Both the position numbers and the translations under genes were made by a program. DNA of 64,000 nucleotides from Chryseobacterium paridis (GTDB taxonomy: Bacteria > Bacteroidota > Bacteroidia > Flavobacteriales > Weeksellaceae): contig NZ_JAENHK010000010.1 in NCBI RefSeq assembly GCF_016595215.1, positions 2,093,390 through 2,157,389 of the forward strand, written 5' to 3'. How positions within the stretch are numbered: position 1 is the stretch's first letter; each line of letters opens with the position of its first letter. Positions 51,688 to 60,719 of this stretch are shown here, piece after piece. The notes under the pieces are model-generated. The model was not told the DNA's origin and did no database searches. It saw only the letters and a program-made list of their open reading frames with translations.

Positions 51688-54600
51688 ATGTTAAAACAAT
51701 TTATAGAAAGACCCGTACTCTCTACGGTCATCTCCATCATACTCCTATTATTGGGAATACTCTCGGTTTTCAATCTTCCGATTACGTTATTTCCCGATAT
51801 TGCTCCTCCTACCGTTCAGGTAACGGCATTTTATCCAGGAGCTAATGCGGAAGTGGTGGCACGTTCAGTAGCTGTTCCTATTGAAGAAGCAGTGAACGGG
51901 GTTGAAAACATGACTTACATGACTTCCAACTCAAGTAACGATGGTTCGATGACTTTGAGTGTTTACTTTAAGCAGGGAGCTGATCCCGATAATGCAGCTG
52001 TAAACGTTCAGAACAGGGTATCAAAGGCAATGAGCCAACTTCCGCAGGAGGTTGTACAGGCCGGAATATCAACCCAGAAAGTACAAAACAGTATGATTAT
52101 GTTTATGGGATTGTCCAGTGAGGATCCAAAACAATATGACGAACTGTTTTTACAAAACTATCTTAAGATCAACGTAATTCCACAAATCCAACGTATTCCT
52201 GGTGTTGCACAGGCTCAGGTATTTGGTACACAGGATTATTCAATGCGTATCTGGCTAAAACCGGACCGTTTGGCAGCCAATAATTTATCTCCACAGGAGG
52301 TAATGGCAGCTATCAAAGACCATAACCTTGAAGCTGCTCCCGGACGTCTTGGTCAGGGAAGTAAGGAAACTTATGAATATATCCTTAAATATAAAGGAAA
52401 ACTGAATAAGAATGCGGACTACGAAAACATTGCTATTAAAGCTAATACGGATGGTTCATTCCTTAGATTAAAAGATGTTGCAAGAGTAGAATTTGGTTCT
52501 TATACCTATACGGCAACGAACAGAGTAGATGGAAAACCAGTAGCAGGTTTTGCTATCCTGCAAACAGCAGGTTCCAATGCTAATGAGATTCTGACTGAAA
52601 TTGAAAAGCAGGTTGATGAGATGAAGACTACCCTGCCAAAAGGAGTAAATCCGATCATCATGTATAACTCTAAAGACTTCCTGGATGCTTCTATTGATCA
52701 GGTAGTAGAAACTTTAGTGATTGCATTTATCCTGGTATTTATTGTAGTATATATTTTCCTTCAGGATTTCAGATCTACATTAATTCCTGCCATTGCAGTT
52801 CCGGTAGCGATCATCGGTACATTCTTCTTCCTCCAGTTATTTGGATTCAGTATCAACATGCTTACATTATTTGCATTGATTCTGGCCATTGGTATTGTAG
52901 TGGATGATGCCATTGTGGTAGTAGAAGCCGTCCATTCAAAAATGGAACGTACAGGAATGCCGGTAGAGAATGCAACTGTAAACTCTATGAGTGAAATTTC
53001 AGGAGCGATTATTTCCATTACTTTGGTAATGTGTGCGGTATTTATCCCTGTTGGTTTCATGCAAGGTCCTGCCGGGGTATTCTACAGACAGTTTGCCTTC
53101 ACATTGGTTATTGCAATTTTGATTTCAGCAGTAAATGCATTAACGTTGAGTCCTGCTTTATGTGCTCTTTTCTTAAAAGATCCTCAGGATGGAGAGCATG
53201 GTCATGAGAAAAAAGGATTTGGTGCTAAATTTTTCAATGCATTCAATACCAGCTTTAATAATATGACGCAAAAGTATATCTATAGCCTTAAATTTTTAAT
53301 TAAAAATAAATGGGTTGCTGTAGGTGGTTTAGCGATATTAATTGCTGCAAGTGTTATCTTAATTAAAAAAGCACCATCAGGATTTATTCCAACTGAAGAT
53401 CAAGGTTTCGTTTTATATGCGGTAAATACTCCTCCGGGAAGTTCATTAGAAAGAACACAACGTGCAACAAAACAAATCGATAAAATCGTAAACGGAGAAA
53501 AAGCAACCAACCACTTGTGGGTAGCAGATGGGGTAAACTTCATCAGTAATGCCAATGCTTCTCCTTATTCTGCCGGGTTTATTAAATTAAAAGATATCGA
53601 CAAACGAGGAGACGTTAAGGATCCTGATCAGATAGCGGCTGGTTTAACAGGAAAAGTAAGTCAGGTAAAAGATGCGAGTGCATTCTTCTTTAACTTCCCT
53701 ACTATTCAAGGTTTCGGTAACGTAAGTGGATTTGAATTTATGTTGCAGGATAAGACTAATGGATCTTTTGAACAATTGGGAGCTAATACGCAAGCCTTCA
53801 TCGGTGAATTGATGAAGCGTAAGGAAATTGCATTCGCTTTCACCACTTATGCTGCGGGAAATCCACAATATACCATTGAGGTAGATGCGGATAAAGCCAA
53901 TCAGCTTGGAGTATCTGTTACAGACTTAATGCAAACAATGCAGATCTACTATGGTAGTAGCTTCGTTTCAGATTTCAACAGATTCGGGAAGTACTACAGA
54001 GTAATGGCTCAGGCGGACATTCCTTACCGTACAGACACTAATTCTCTTGAAGGAATTTATGTTAAAAACAAGCAAGGAGAAATGGTTCCAACAAAAACGT
54101 TGGTGAAGTTGAAAAGAACTTTTGGACCTGAAACAGTAACAAGAAACAACTTGTTTAATGCAGTAACGATCAATGGAACTCCAAAACCTGGATACAGTAC
54201 CGGAGATGCAATTAAAGCTGTGGAAGAGGTAGCAAAACAATCCCTTCCTCGTGGATACGGTTATGAGTGGACAGGTATTACCCGTGAGGAAATTAAGACA
54301 AGTGGACAAACTGCTTTCATCTTCATGTTAAGTATCTTGTTTGTTTACTTCTTATTGGCTGCTCAGTATGAAAGCTATATTCTTCCTTTTGCTATTATTC
54401 TGACGGTTCCAACAGGGATATTTGGAGTATTTGCCTTCACTGGATTAGCAGGAATTGACAATAACATTTATGTACAGGTGGGATTGATCATGCTTGTCGG
54501 ATTGTTAGCGAAGAATGCGATTTTGATTGTAGAGTTTGCTGTTCAGAGAAGAAAAGCAGGTAAAACATTAATAGAATCTGCCCTTCAGGCTTCAAGATTA

Positions 54601-54864
54601 CGTCTAAGACCTATTTTGATGACGTCATTTGCCTTTATCATTGGTATGCTTCCGTTGGTTTGGACACAAGGAGCTTCTGCAAAAGGTAACCACTCTATCG
54701 GTATCAGTACTGTAGGGGGAATGTTAACAGGAGTTATATTCGGAATCTTCATTATCCCGGTAATGTATGTGATTTTCCAATATCTGCATGAAAAAATGCC
54801 AAGCAGAAAAAACCGAAGACTTCAGAAACAAATTCATGAACAGGCTTTAACAACTGGTCATTAA
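51688..54864 (+). CDS. RND multidrug efflux permease, HAE1/AcrB type
   Basis: 1058 residues with 12 transmembrane helices and two large periplasmic loops. LAIGIVVDDAIVVVEAVHSK carries the proton-relay Asp pair in TM4, and GLLAKNAILIVEFA the Lys of TM10, so the pump looks active. N-terminal FIERPVLSTVISIILLLLG is typical. Proton-driven export of drugs or lipophilic compounds; specificity cannot be read. Second gene of the operon. Confidence 0.96.
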   Translation: MLKQFIERPVLSTVISIILLLLGILSVFNLPITLFPDIAPPTVQVTAFYPGANAEVVARSVAVPIEEAVNGVENMTYMTSNSSNDGSMTLSVYFKQGADPDNAAVNVQNRVSKAMSQLPQEVVQAGISTQKVQNSMIMFMGLSSEDPKQYDELFLQNYLKINVIPQIQRIPGVAQAQVFGTQDYSMRIWLKPDRLAANNLSPQEVMAAIKDHNLEAAPGRLGQGSKETYEYILKYKGKLNKNADYENIAIKANTDGSFLRLKDVARVEFGSYTYTATNRVDGKPVAGFAILQTAGSNANEILTEIEKQVDEMKTTLPKGVNPIIMYNSKDFLDASIDQVVETLVIAFILVFIVVYIFLQDFRSTLIPAIAVPVAIIGTFFFLQLFGFSINMLTLFALILAIGIVVDDAIVVVEAVHSKMERTGMPVENATVNSMSEISGAIISITLVMCAVFIPVGFMQGPAGVFYRQFAFTLVIAILISAVNALTLSPALCALFLKDPQDGEHGHEKKGFGAKFFNAFNTSFNNMTQKYIYSLKFLIKNKWVAVGGLAILIAASVILIKKAPSGFIPTEDQGFVLYAVNTPPGSSLERTQRATKQIDKIVNGEKATNHLWVADGVNFISNANASPYSAGFIKLKDIDKRGDVKDPDQIAAGLTGKVSQVKDASAFFFNFPTIQGFGNVSGFEFMLQDKTNGSFEQLGANTQAFIGELMKRKEIAFAFTTYAAGNPQYTIEVDADKANQLGVSVTDLMQTMQIYYGSSFVSDFNRFGKYYRVMAQADIPYRTDTNSLEGIYVKNKQGEMVPTKTLVKLKRTFGPETVTRNNLFNAVTINGTPKPGYSTGDAIKAVEEVAKQSLPRGYGYEWTGITREEIKTSGQTAFIFMLSILFVYFLLAAQYESYILPFAIILTVPTGIFGVFAFTGLAGIDNNIYVQVGLIMLVGLLAKNAILIVEFAVQRRKAGKTLIESALQASRLRLRPILMTSFAFIIGMLPLVWTQGASAKGNHSIGISTVGGMLTGVIFGIFIIPVMYVIFQYLHEKMPSRKNRRLQKQIHEQALTTGH

Positions 54865-54885
54865 GGTCTACTTAAAAGAAAAACA

Positions 54886-56298
54886 ATGAAATTAATAAAG
54901 AATATTTTTCTAACTTTTATATTGGCTGTAATAGCGGTTTCGTGTGTAACTAAGGTTGCTTACACGAAACCAGACTTACAGCTTCCGGAAGACTTTCGCT
55001 TCACTGCGACGGCTGATACAGCCAGTGTTGCGAATTTACAATGGAAAGATTTTTTTAAAGATCCCATATTACAGGGATTGATAGAAAAAGGAATTGCTAA
55101 TAACCTTGATCTGCAAATTGCTTTAAAGCAAGTAGCATCATCACAGGAAAAATTACTACAGGCTAAATATCTTCAATATCCGGATGTTGGTTTTACAGTT
55201 TCAGGACAGATCTCAAGACCTTCGAAGAATAGCATGAATGGACAAAGCCTTAATTTATTTATAGGAAAAAACCACGTAGAAGATTATAATGCAGCATTCA
55301 ATCTTTCATGGGAGGCAGATATCTGGGGAAAAATAAAAAATCAACAGGAAGTTTCAAGAATGCAATATCTGCAAACTTATGAAGCAACCAAGGCTATTCA
55401 AACCCAGGTAGTAGCAGCTATCGCTCAGGGATATTATAATCTCCTGATGCTTGATAAGCAAATGGATATTGCTAAATCTAATCTAGAATTAAGCAGTAAT
55501 ACTTTATCTATTACAGAGAAAATGTGGGAAAGTGGAGATACCACTTCCCTGGGAGTTCAACAGGCAACTGCGCAGAAGCAATCTACAGAACTTTTAATTT
55601 CTCAATTAGAACAAAATATTGCAATTCAGGAAAATGCGTTGAGTATTTTAGTTGGTGAGGCACCTAATAAAGTAACCAGAGGAATTGAGTTATCTGATAC
55701 ATCATTATCTCAGGATCTATCTGCAGGACTTCCTGCAAAAATGGTAAGCCGTCGCCCTGATGTACGTCAGCAGGAATTGGTTTTACTTGAATCCAACTCA
55801 TTGGTAGGAATTGCTCAGGCTAACATGTATCCTTCTCTTAAAATTACCGCGAATGGAGGAATAAATTCATTCAAATTTGACAACTGGTTTCAGATTCCAG
55901 CTTCATTATTCGGATCGGTTTTAGGAGGAATTACTCAGCCTATTTTCCAAAAGAGACAGTTGAAAACTGATTTAGCAGTTGCTAAAATTCAAAGAGAGAA
56001 AAATGTATTGGCATTCCGCCAGTCAGTTTTAAATGCGATGGGTGAAGTTTCTGATGCATTGGTTTCCAATGAGAGTCTGAAAGTTCAGGAACAAAAAGCA
56101 ACTGAGCAGGTAACAACATTGAAAGATGGAATCAAAAGTGCTCAAATGTTATATAAAGGAGGTTTAGCCAATTACCTTGAAGTGATTACGGCACAAGCCA
56201 ACTCTCTTCAGGCAGAATTAAACCTGGCGTCTGTAAAAAGACAAAGATTAAGCAGTATTGTTGATTTGTATAGAGCCTTAGGCGGGGGATGGAAGTAG
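54886..56298 (+). CDS. RND efflux outer-membrane channel, OprM type
   Basis: 470 residues. Lipoprotein signal with Cys20 (AVIAVSC). Two OEP domains of TolC/OprM type: LQIALKQVASSQEKLLQAKYL in the first, SRRPDVRQQELVLLESNS between them and LYRALGGGW at the end, all hallmark NodT-family segments. A trimeric barrel plus alpha-tunnel completes the tripartite pump with the two preceding gene products. Confidence 0.95.
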   Translation: MKLIKNIFLTFILAVIAVSCVTKVAYTKPDLQLPEDFRFTATADTASVANLQWKDFFKDPILQGLIEKGIANNLDLQIALKQVASSQEKLLQAKYLQYPDVGFTVSGQISRPSKNSMNGQSLNLFIGKNHVEDYNAAFNLSWEADIWGKIKNQQEVSRMQYLQTYEATKAIQTQVVAAIAQGYYNLLMLDKQMDIAKSNLELSSNTLSITEKMWESGDTTSLGVQQATAQKQSTELLISQLEQNIAIQENALSILVGEAPNKVTRGIELSDTSLSQDLSAGLPAKMVSRRPDVRQQELVLLESNSLVGIAQANMYPSLKITANGGINSFKFDNWFQIPASLFGSVLGGITQPIFQKRQLKTDLAVAKIQREKNVLAFRQSVLNAMGEVSDALVSNESLKVQEQKATEQVTTLKDGIKSAQMLYKGGLANYLEVITAQANSLQAELNLASVKRQRLSSIVDLYRALGGGWK

Positions 56299-56320
56299 TC
56301 AATTAAATTTAATATTGTTG

Positions 56321-56351
56321 AAGTGCGGTCTTTCGGGATCGCACTTTTTTA
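56321..56351 (+). terminator. Terminator of the efflux operon
   Basis: AAGTGCGGTC and GATCGCACTT pair with one mismatch around TTTCGG, followed by a T run. Confidence 0.8.
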
Positions 56352-56367
56352 TTGTTACATTTTAGAT

Positions 56368-56640
56368 GAAACCATTAAGGATATTGAAGAAATTACGCTT
56401 TATAAAGAAAAATCAAATAGATTTAAAACTCAAAGCAAAACTAAACTTAATACCCTTAAAAACTTAATTAACTCTTAACGGTTTAAATATATTGTTCTTT
56501 TAAAAGCTATATATAATTAAACCGTTAAGAATAGTTGAGAAATTAAGCTTCATTAAGGAAATCACATAGATTTTTTAGCATAAAGCATAGCTAAACTTCA
56601 CGCTCTTAAAAGCTTAATAAGATTTTAATGGTTTAAAAAG
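56368..56640. repeat. Two diverged tandem copies of a 120-150 bp AT-rich element
   Basis: The gene-free stretch between the efflux operon and miaA. Copy 1 (about 56368-56490) and copy 2 (about 56518-56638) align along their length: both begin with ACC(A/G)TTAAG.ATA.TTGA then GAAATTA.GCTT, share AGCTAAACTT-like and CTTAAAA.CTTAAT segments, and end with TTAA(C/T)GGTTTAAA. Each copy starts and ends with a short inverted repeat, AAACC(A/G)TTAAG against CTTAA(C/T)GGTTT. Confidence 0.65.
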
Positions 56641-56643
56641 AAA

Positions 56644-57558
56644 TTATTGTAGGATATTCTTATTAATATACTCAATTAAATTCCCAAAATCCTCTTGTGA
56701 ATACCCCACCTTCACATAATGAATATCATCAGCTTTTCTATACCAGGTTAATTGTCGCTTTGCATATCTGCGGCTATTCTTTTTGATTTCTTCAACAGCA
56801 AAATCCAAACTCCAGATCCCTTCAAAATATTTAAATAATTCGGCGTAGCCAACCGTATTCAAAGCTGTAAGATCTTTAAATTTTTCCAAACCTTTTGCTT
56901 CTTCCAGTAAACCTTTCTCCATCATTATATCCACTCTCCTATTGATCTTGTCATATAGCTCTTCCCTCGGAGCTTCAATTCCGATTCTGGTTACATTAAA
57001 ATCTCTGGAGTCCTGTGAAATTGCAATGAGTTCTGAATACTTTTTATTAGTCTGCCAAATAATATCAATAGCCCTCAAAAGCCTTCTGTGATTGTGAAAA
57101 TCTACCACAGCATAATATTCCGGATCCAATTCTTTCAAAATTTCCTGAAGCTTTTCAATCCCCTCAGTATCGAGGATTTCCTGTAATTTCTGTTGGTTCT
57201 CTACATTCGCTTCTGGTAAATCATTCAATCCTTCAATAACAGCTTTTTCATACATCATACTTCCACCCACAAGAATCACCGTATCATATTTTTCAAAAAG
57301 TTTGTTGATCTTTTTCAAGGCATCTTCTTCATATTGCCCGATAGAATAATATTCTTTAACAGAAAGATTTCCTATAAAATGATGAGGAGCTTCTGCCAGT
57401 TCATCTGCTGAAGGTGAGGCTGTACCTATTTTCATTTCTCTAAAAAACTGACGGGAGTCACAGGAAATAATTTCCGTATTGAATCGCTTTGCCAAATCAA
57501 TTGCCAATCTTGTTTTTCCAATTCCGGTGGGTCCTACTACAGAAATCAAATTTTTCAT
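56644..57558 (-). CDS. miaA: tRNA dimethylallyltransferase MiaA
   Basis: 304 residues. Transfers a dimethylallyl group to A37 of tRNAs reading UNN codons. P-loop GPTGIGKTRLA (residues 8-18), SCDSRQFFREMKIGTA, then APHHFIGNLSV, the insert domain with NHRRLLRAIDII, and QLTWYRKADDIHY near the C-terminus. Divergent from yicC with 93 bases between. Confidence 0.95.
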   Translation of the reverse strand: MKNLISVVGPTGIGKTRLAIDLAKRFNTEIISCDSRQFFREMKIGTASPSADELAEAPHHFIGNLSVKEYYSIGQYEEDALKKINKLFEKYDTVILVGGSMMYEKAVIEGLNDLPEANVENQQKLQEILDTEGIEKLQEILKELDPEYYAVVDFHNHRRLLRAIDIIWQTNKKYSELIAISQDSRDFNVTRIGIEAPREELYDKINRRVDIMMEKGLLEEAKGLEKFKDLTALNTVGYAELFKYFEGIWSLDFAVEEIKKNSRRYAKRQLTWYRKADDIHYVKVGYSQEDFGNLIEYINKNILQ

Positions 57559-57626
57559 CAGTTCACTTTCATTTTTTATCGGTCAGATGGAATCTTTAGA
57601 GATTTCACAGTGCTAATTTAAATGTT

Positions 57627-57634
57627 TATCTTTG
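57627..57634 (+). promoter_or_regulatory. -7 promoter box of yicC
   Basis: TATCTTTG, a perfect TAnnTTTG, 17 bases before the yicC ATG. Confidence 0.6.
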
Positions 57635-57651
57635 TACGACAATAAAAAACT

Positions 57652-58509
57652 ATGATTTTATCAATGACTGGCTTCGGTAGAGCCGAAGATGTTTTTGAAG
57701 GAAAAAAAATATGCGTAGATATTAAATCGCTGAACAGCAAGAGCTTCGATTTAAATATCAAAATACCGTTACGCTATAAGGAAAAAGAATTCGAAATCAG
57801 AAAAATTCTTAATGATAGAATTATTCGTGGAAAAGTAGACTGCTACATTTCAGTGGAGAATCTTGAAGAAACCAACGATGTAAAGATCAATAAAAATCTT
57901 ATTGATTCTTATATGAACGAGCTTCGTACCATTGCGTCAGACGGACCCGACTTTGAATATCTTAAAATGGCCGTAAGACTTCCTGATGCTATTACATCAA
58001 GACCTGATGAATTGGTGGAAGGTGAATGGGAGAATCTGGCAAAAATCGTTAATAGTTCTGTTGACAAATTTGAAGAATTCAGAAAGACAGAAGGTAAAAC
58101 CTTGCATCTTGAATTAGAGAAAAACATCCAGAATATTGATAAATATCTATCTGAAGTTATTCCTTTTGAAGAAGTGAGAGTTAATAGCGTAAAAGAGCGT
58201 TATCAAAAAACTTTAAAAGAATTCGAAAACGTAGATGAAACCCGCTTCTATCAGGAAATGGCATATTTTACTGAAAAACTGGATATTTCTGAAGAAAAAG
58301 TAAGACTGGCCCAACACTTGAAATATTATAAAGAGGTTATGGATAATGAAGATTTCAATGGAAAGAAATTAGGTTTCATTTCTCAGGAAATCGGAAGAGA
58401 GATCAATACATTAGGTTCAAAGGCCAACCATGCTGAAATTCAGAAATTAGTGGTAATGATGAAGGATGATCTGGAAAAAATTAAAGAACAAACGTTAAAT
58501 GTATTATAG
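57652..58509 (+). CDS. yicC: YicC family endoribonuclease
   Basis: 285 residues, normal length. N-terminal MTGFGRAEDVFEGKKICVDI with SLNSKSFDLNIKIP, and a C-terminal DUF1732 region including EINTLGSKANHAEIQKLVVMMKDDLEKIKEQ, the conserved end of the family. E. coli YicC is an RNase involved in sRNA decay. Upstream of gmk, a conserved neighbourhood in many bacteria. Confidence 0.93.
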   Translation: MILSMTGFGRAEDVFEGKKICVDIKSLNSKSFDLNIKIPLRYKEKEFEIRKILNDRIIRGKVDCYISVENLEETNDVKINKNLIDSYMNELRTIASDGPDFEYLKMAVRLPDAITSRPDELVEGEWENLAKIVNSSVDKFEEFRKTEGKTLHLELEKNIQNIDKYLSEVIPFEEVRVNSVKERYQKTLKEFENVDETRFYQEMAYFTEKLDISEEKVRLAQHLKYYKEVMDNEDFNGKKLGFISQEIGREINTLGSKANHAEIQKLVVMMKDDLEKIKEQTLNVL

Positions 58510-58512
58510 GTA

Positions 58513-58596
58513 GTTTCGAGGTACGAGAGACGAGATAATCGGTACACATTAAAACCCAACTCTAAAACTCGGAACCCGCAACACGAAACCCATCAA
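58513..58596. repeat. Heptamer array between yicC and gmk
   Basis: Twelve in-phase 7-base units fill the gap: GTTTCGA, GGTACGA, GAGACGA, GATAATC, GGTACAC, ATTAAAA, CCCAACT, CTAAAAC, TCGGAAC, CCGCAAC, ACGAAAC, CCATCAA. The left and right halves are roughly reverse complements (GTTTCGA against ACGAAAC). The array ends 2 bases before the gmk ATG. Confidence 0.8.
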
Positions 58597-58598
58597 AC

Positions 58599-59162
58599 AT
58601 GGAAAAAGTTATCATATTTTCAGCACCATCGGGGAGCGGAAAAACAACATTAGTAAAACATTCTTTAGATATATTTCCCGAACTTAAGTTCTCCATTTCC
58701 TGTACTACGAGACAGCCCAGGGGAACAGAAGTTCATGCGGTAGATTATCATTTTTTAACTCCGGATGAATTCAGACAAAAAATCAGTGAAGGAGCTTTTG
58801 TGGAGTATGAAGAGGTTTATACAGATAAATATTACGGTACATTAAAATCCGAAGTAGAAAAGATCTGGAATCAAGGTAAAGTAGTTATCTTTGATGTAGA
58901 TGTAAAGGGAGGAATTTCCCTGAAAAAATATTTTGGTGAAAAAGCATTATCCATCTTTATCGAACCGCCTTCCATTGAAGAATTGGAACGAAGATTGATT
59001 TCAAGAGATACAGATGATGCTGAAACCATTAAAACCCGTGTAGAAAAGGCAGAAGAAGAAATGGCTTACGCTAATGAATTTGATAAAATTGTGATCAACA
59101 CGGATCTTGACGAAGCAAAAATAGAAATAGAAAGTTTAATAAAAAGTTTTATCGGTAATTAA
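58599..59162 (+). CDS. gmk: Guanylate kinase
   Basis: 187 residues. Phosphorylates GMP to GDP. P-loop APSGSGKTT at residues 8-16, then SCTTRQPRGTEVHAVDYHFL (GMP binding), EYEEVYTDKYYGT, VDVKGGISLKKYF and the LID region RLISRDTDDAETIKTR. All key family parts are present. Confidence 0.96.
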   Translation: MEKVIIFSAPSGSGKTTLVKHSLDIFPELKFSISCTTRQPRGTEVHAVDYHFLTPDEFRQKISEGAFVEYEEVYTDKYYGTLKSEVEKIWNQGKVVIFDVDVKGGISLKKYFGEKALSIFIEPPSIEELERRLISRDTDDAETIKTRVEKAEEEMAYANEFDKIVINTDLDEAKIEIESLIKSFIGN

Positions 59163-59163
59163 T

Positions 59164-59246
59164 GGCTGGAAGATGAAGCAAGAAGATGGGAGTATTATAA
59201 TGCACTCAAAATCCAACTTCTAATTTCTAACCGCTAGCTTCTGATA
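59164..59246. repeat. Heptamer array between gmk and nadA
   Basis: Left units GGCTGGA, AGATGAA, GCAAGAA, GATGGGA (59164-59191). Right units TCCAACT, TCTAATT, TCTAACC, GCTAGCT, TCTGATA (59212-59246). The two sides are purine- and pyrimidine-rich respectively, as in the other arrays. Confidence 0.7.
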
Positions 59247-59266
59247 ATAAAAAAATTGAGGTTGAT

Positions 59267-60286
59267 ATGAGTACCGAAACATTAGAAAGAGCTAAATCTG
59301 CAATTCCTGTAAGGGGATTTTTAGATCTAAAAGATATAGCTATTCCTCAAGGAGAAGAATTAGTGAAAGCTATTCTTAAGCTTAAAGAAGAAAAAAATGC
59401 GGTTATTTTAGCGCATTATTATCAGCCAGGAGAAATTCAGGATATTGCTGATTTTCTCGGAGATTCTTTACAGTTGGCAAGACAGGCAAAGGATACAAAC
59501 GCTGACATGATCGTTTTCTGTGGTGTCCATTTCATGGCCGAAGCAGCAAAAATTTTAAATCCGACGAAAAAAGTAGTTCTTCCAGATACTATGGCAGGAT
59601 GTTCTTTAGCTGATGGCTGTAGTGGTGAAGGATTGAGAAAGATGCGTGAGCAACATCCGAATGCTTTAATTGCAACCTATATCAACTGTAATGCAGAAAC
59701 GAAGGCAGAAAGTGACATTATTGTAACAAGCTCAAATGCTGAAACAGTAATTGAAGCTTTACCAACTGACAGACCTATCATTTTCGCACCTGATAAAAAC
59801 CTGGGAAGATATCTTTCAAAGAAAACAGGGCGTGATATGATCCTTTGGGATGGAAGCTGTATCGTTCATGAGGCCTTCTCTATGGAAAGAATTGCACAAC
59901 AGCTGGCAGACAATCCGGATGCAAAATTAATTGCGCACCCTGAAAGTGAAGAAGCTGTTTTAAAACTAGCACACTTCATCGGTTCTACATCTGCATTATT
60001 AAATTATGTAGAAAAAGATGACTGTCAAAAATTCATTATTGCAACTGAAGAAGGAATTCTTCACGAAATGAGAAAACGTGCTCCTCATAAAGAACTGATT
60101 CCTGCTTTGGTTTTTGATGAAAGCTGCAACTGTTCTGAATGTTTTTATATGAAACGCAATACAATGGAAAAATTGTATTTGTGTATGAAATACGAACTTC
60201 CGGAAATCCTTATCGACGAAGAACTTCGTTTGAGAGCATTGAAGCCGATTGAGGCGATGTTGGATCTATCAAAAAGTATAAAATAA
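59267..60286 (+). CDS. nadA: Quinolinate synthase NadA
   Basis: 339 residues. Condenses iminoaspartate with dihydroxyacetone phosphate to quinolinate in NAD synthesis; a [4Fe-4S] enzyme. AHYYQPGEIQDIADFLGDSL, the Cys motifs in VFCGVHFMAEAAK and MAGCSLADGC, INCNAETKAESD, GSCIVHE, and the C-terminal CNCSECFYMKRNTMEKLY. The upstream gap is a heptamer array. Confidence 0.95.
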   Translation: MSTETLERAKSAIPVRGFLDLKDIAIPQGEELVKAILKLKEEKNAVILAHYYQPGEIQDIADFLGDSLQLARQAKDTNADMIVFCGVHFMAEAAKILNPTKKVVLPDTMAGCSLADGCSGEGLRKMREQHPNALIATYINCNAETKAESDIIVTSSNAETVIEALPTDRPIIFAPDKNLGRYLSKKTGRDMILWDGSCIVHEAFSMERIAQQLADNPDAKLIAHPESEEAVLKLAHFIGSTSALLNYVEKDDCQKFIIATEEGILHEMRKRAPHKELIPALVFDESCNCSECFYMKRNTMEKLYLCMKYELPEILIDEELRLRALKPIEAMLDLSKSIK

Positions 60287-60288
60287 TA

Positions 60289-60319
60289 AAAAAGCACTGT
60301 TTTCACAGTGCTTTTTTTA
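60289..60319. terminator. Bidirectional terminator nadA / peptide cluster
   Basis: AAAAAGCACTG / CAGTGCTTTTT stem with a TTTT-type loop, between the nadA stop and the last peptide gene on the other strand. Confidence 0.88.
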
Positions 60320-60326
60320 TGTATCA

Positions 60327-60506
60327 TTATTCGAAGCAATATGCGCTTATATCAACGCAAGGCTTGCAATTTTCAGATAAAGCAAAATAATGGTCGCAGG
60401 TATTCGTGTACTCAGGACCTGGTCCATAACTATTATTAACCGGACATCCTCCACAAGTCAGGGAACCTTTAATTTCTTTCAATTTTAATCTTGATAATTT
60501 TTTCAT
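60327..60506 (-). CDS. Six-Cys leader peptide 7, variant core
   Basis: 59 residues, found by reading the minus strand. Leader MKKLSRLKLKEIKGS ends with GS rather than GG. Core TCGGCPVNN..SYGPGP..TCDHYFALSENCKPC..YC keeps six Cys, but the usual CC pair is split into CKPC. The shared CP..YGP and ALS/ALP segments tie it to the other five peptides. A leader without GG may not be cleaved by a C39-type peptidase. It lies 9 bases after the broken unit upstream and before a strong terminator. Confidence 0.7.
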   Translation of the reverse strand: MKKLSRLKLKEIKGSLTCGGCPVNNSYGPGPEYTNTCDHYFALSENCKPCVDISAYCFE

Positions 60507-60515
60507 AGTATTTTA

Positions 60516-60686
60516 TTATTTATTAATTAACATCAGGGGGCAACCTAAAGGGTTCGTTGTTAAGTAAAGACAAATCTTACTACCACTTAAATCTGTACAC
60601 CAGGCACAACCAGTCGGTCCACAACTAAGATCTACCTGACACTCATCTAAGAGTGCTCCTCCACCATTTAATCTTAAGACGTCTAA
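60516..60686 (-). pseudogene. Leader-truncated GG peptide remnant
   Basis: An open frame without ATG start. From about 60685 it reads LDVLRLNGGGALLDECQVDL then CGPTGCAWC, a second ..KIC.. and ..GCPLM.. before TAA at 60516-60518. The leader is cut to ten residues before NGG: no M, no KKL part, and a TAA in frame just upstream, where the terminator of the neighbouring peptide gene is fused on. The core has six Cys in a spacing different from the others (C..C.xxxx.C.xx.C). Either a deletion product or an exotic start; deletion is more likely. Confidence 0.5.
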
Positions 60687-60696
60687 AATGAGAAAT

Positions 60697-60719
60697 AAGA
60701 GTCTGCTTTCGCAGGACTT
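60697..60719 (-). terminator. GNRA-loop hairpin after peptide 6
   Basis: On the minus strand AGTCCTGC-GAAA-GCAGACT forms a stem with a bulged C and a GAAA tetraloop, followed by a T-rich tail. Confidence 0.6.

Noticed and set aside
60516..60686. Treating the NGG-containing frame as an intact seventh GG peptide
   Set aside because: No ATG and an in-frame TAA just upstream; listed as a pseudogene instead.
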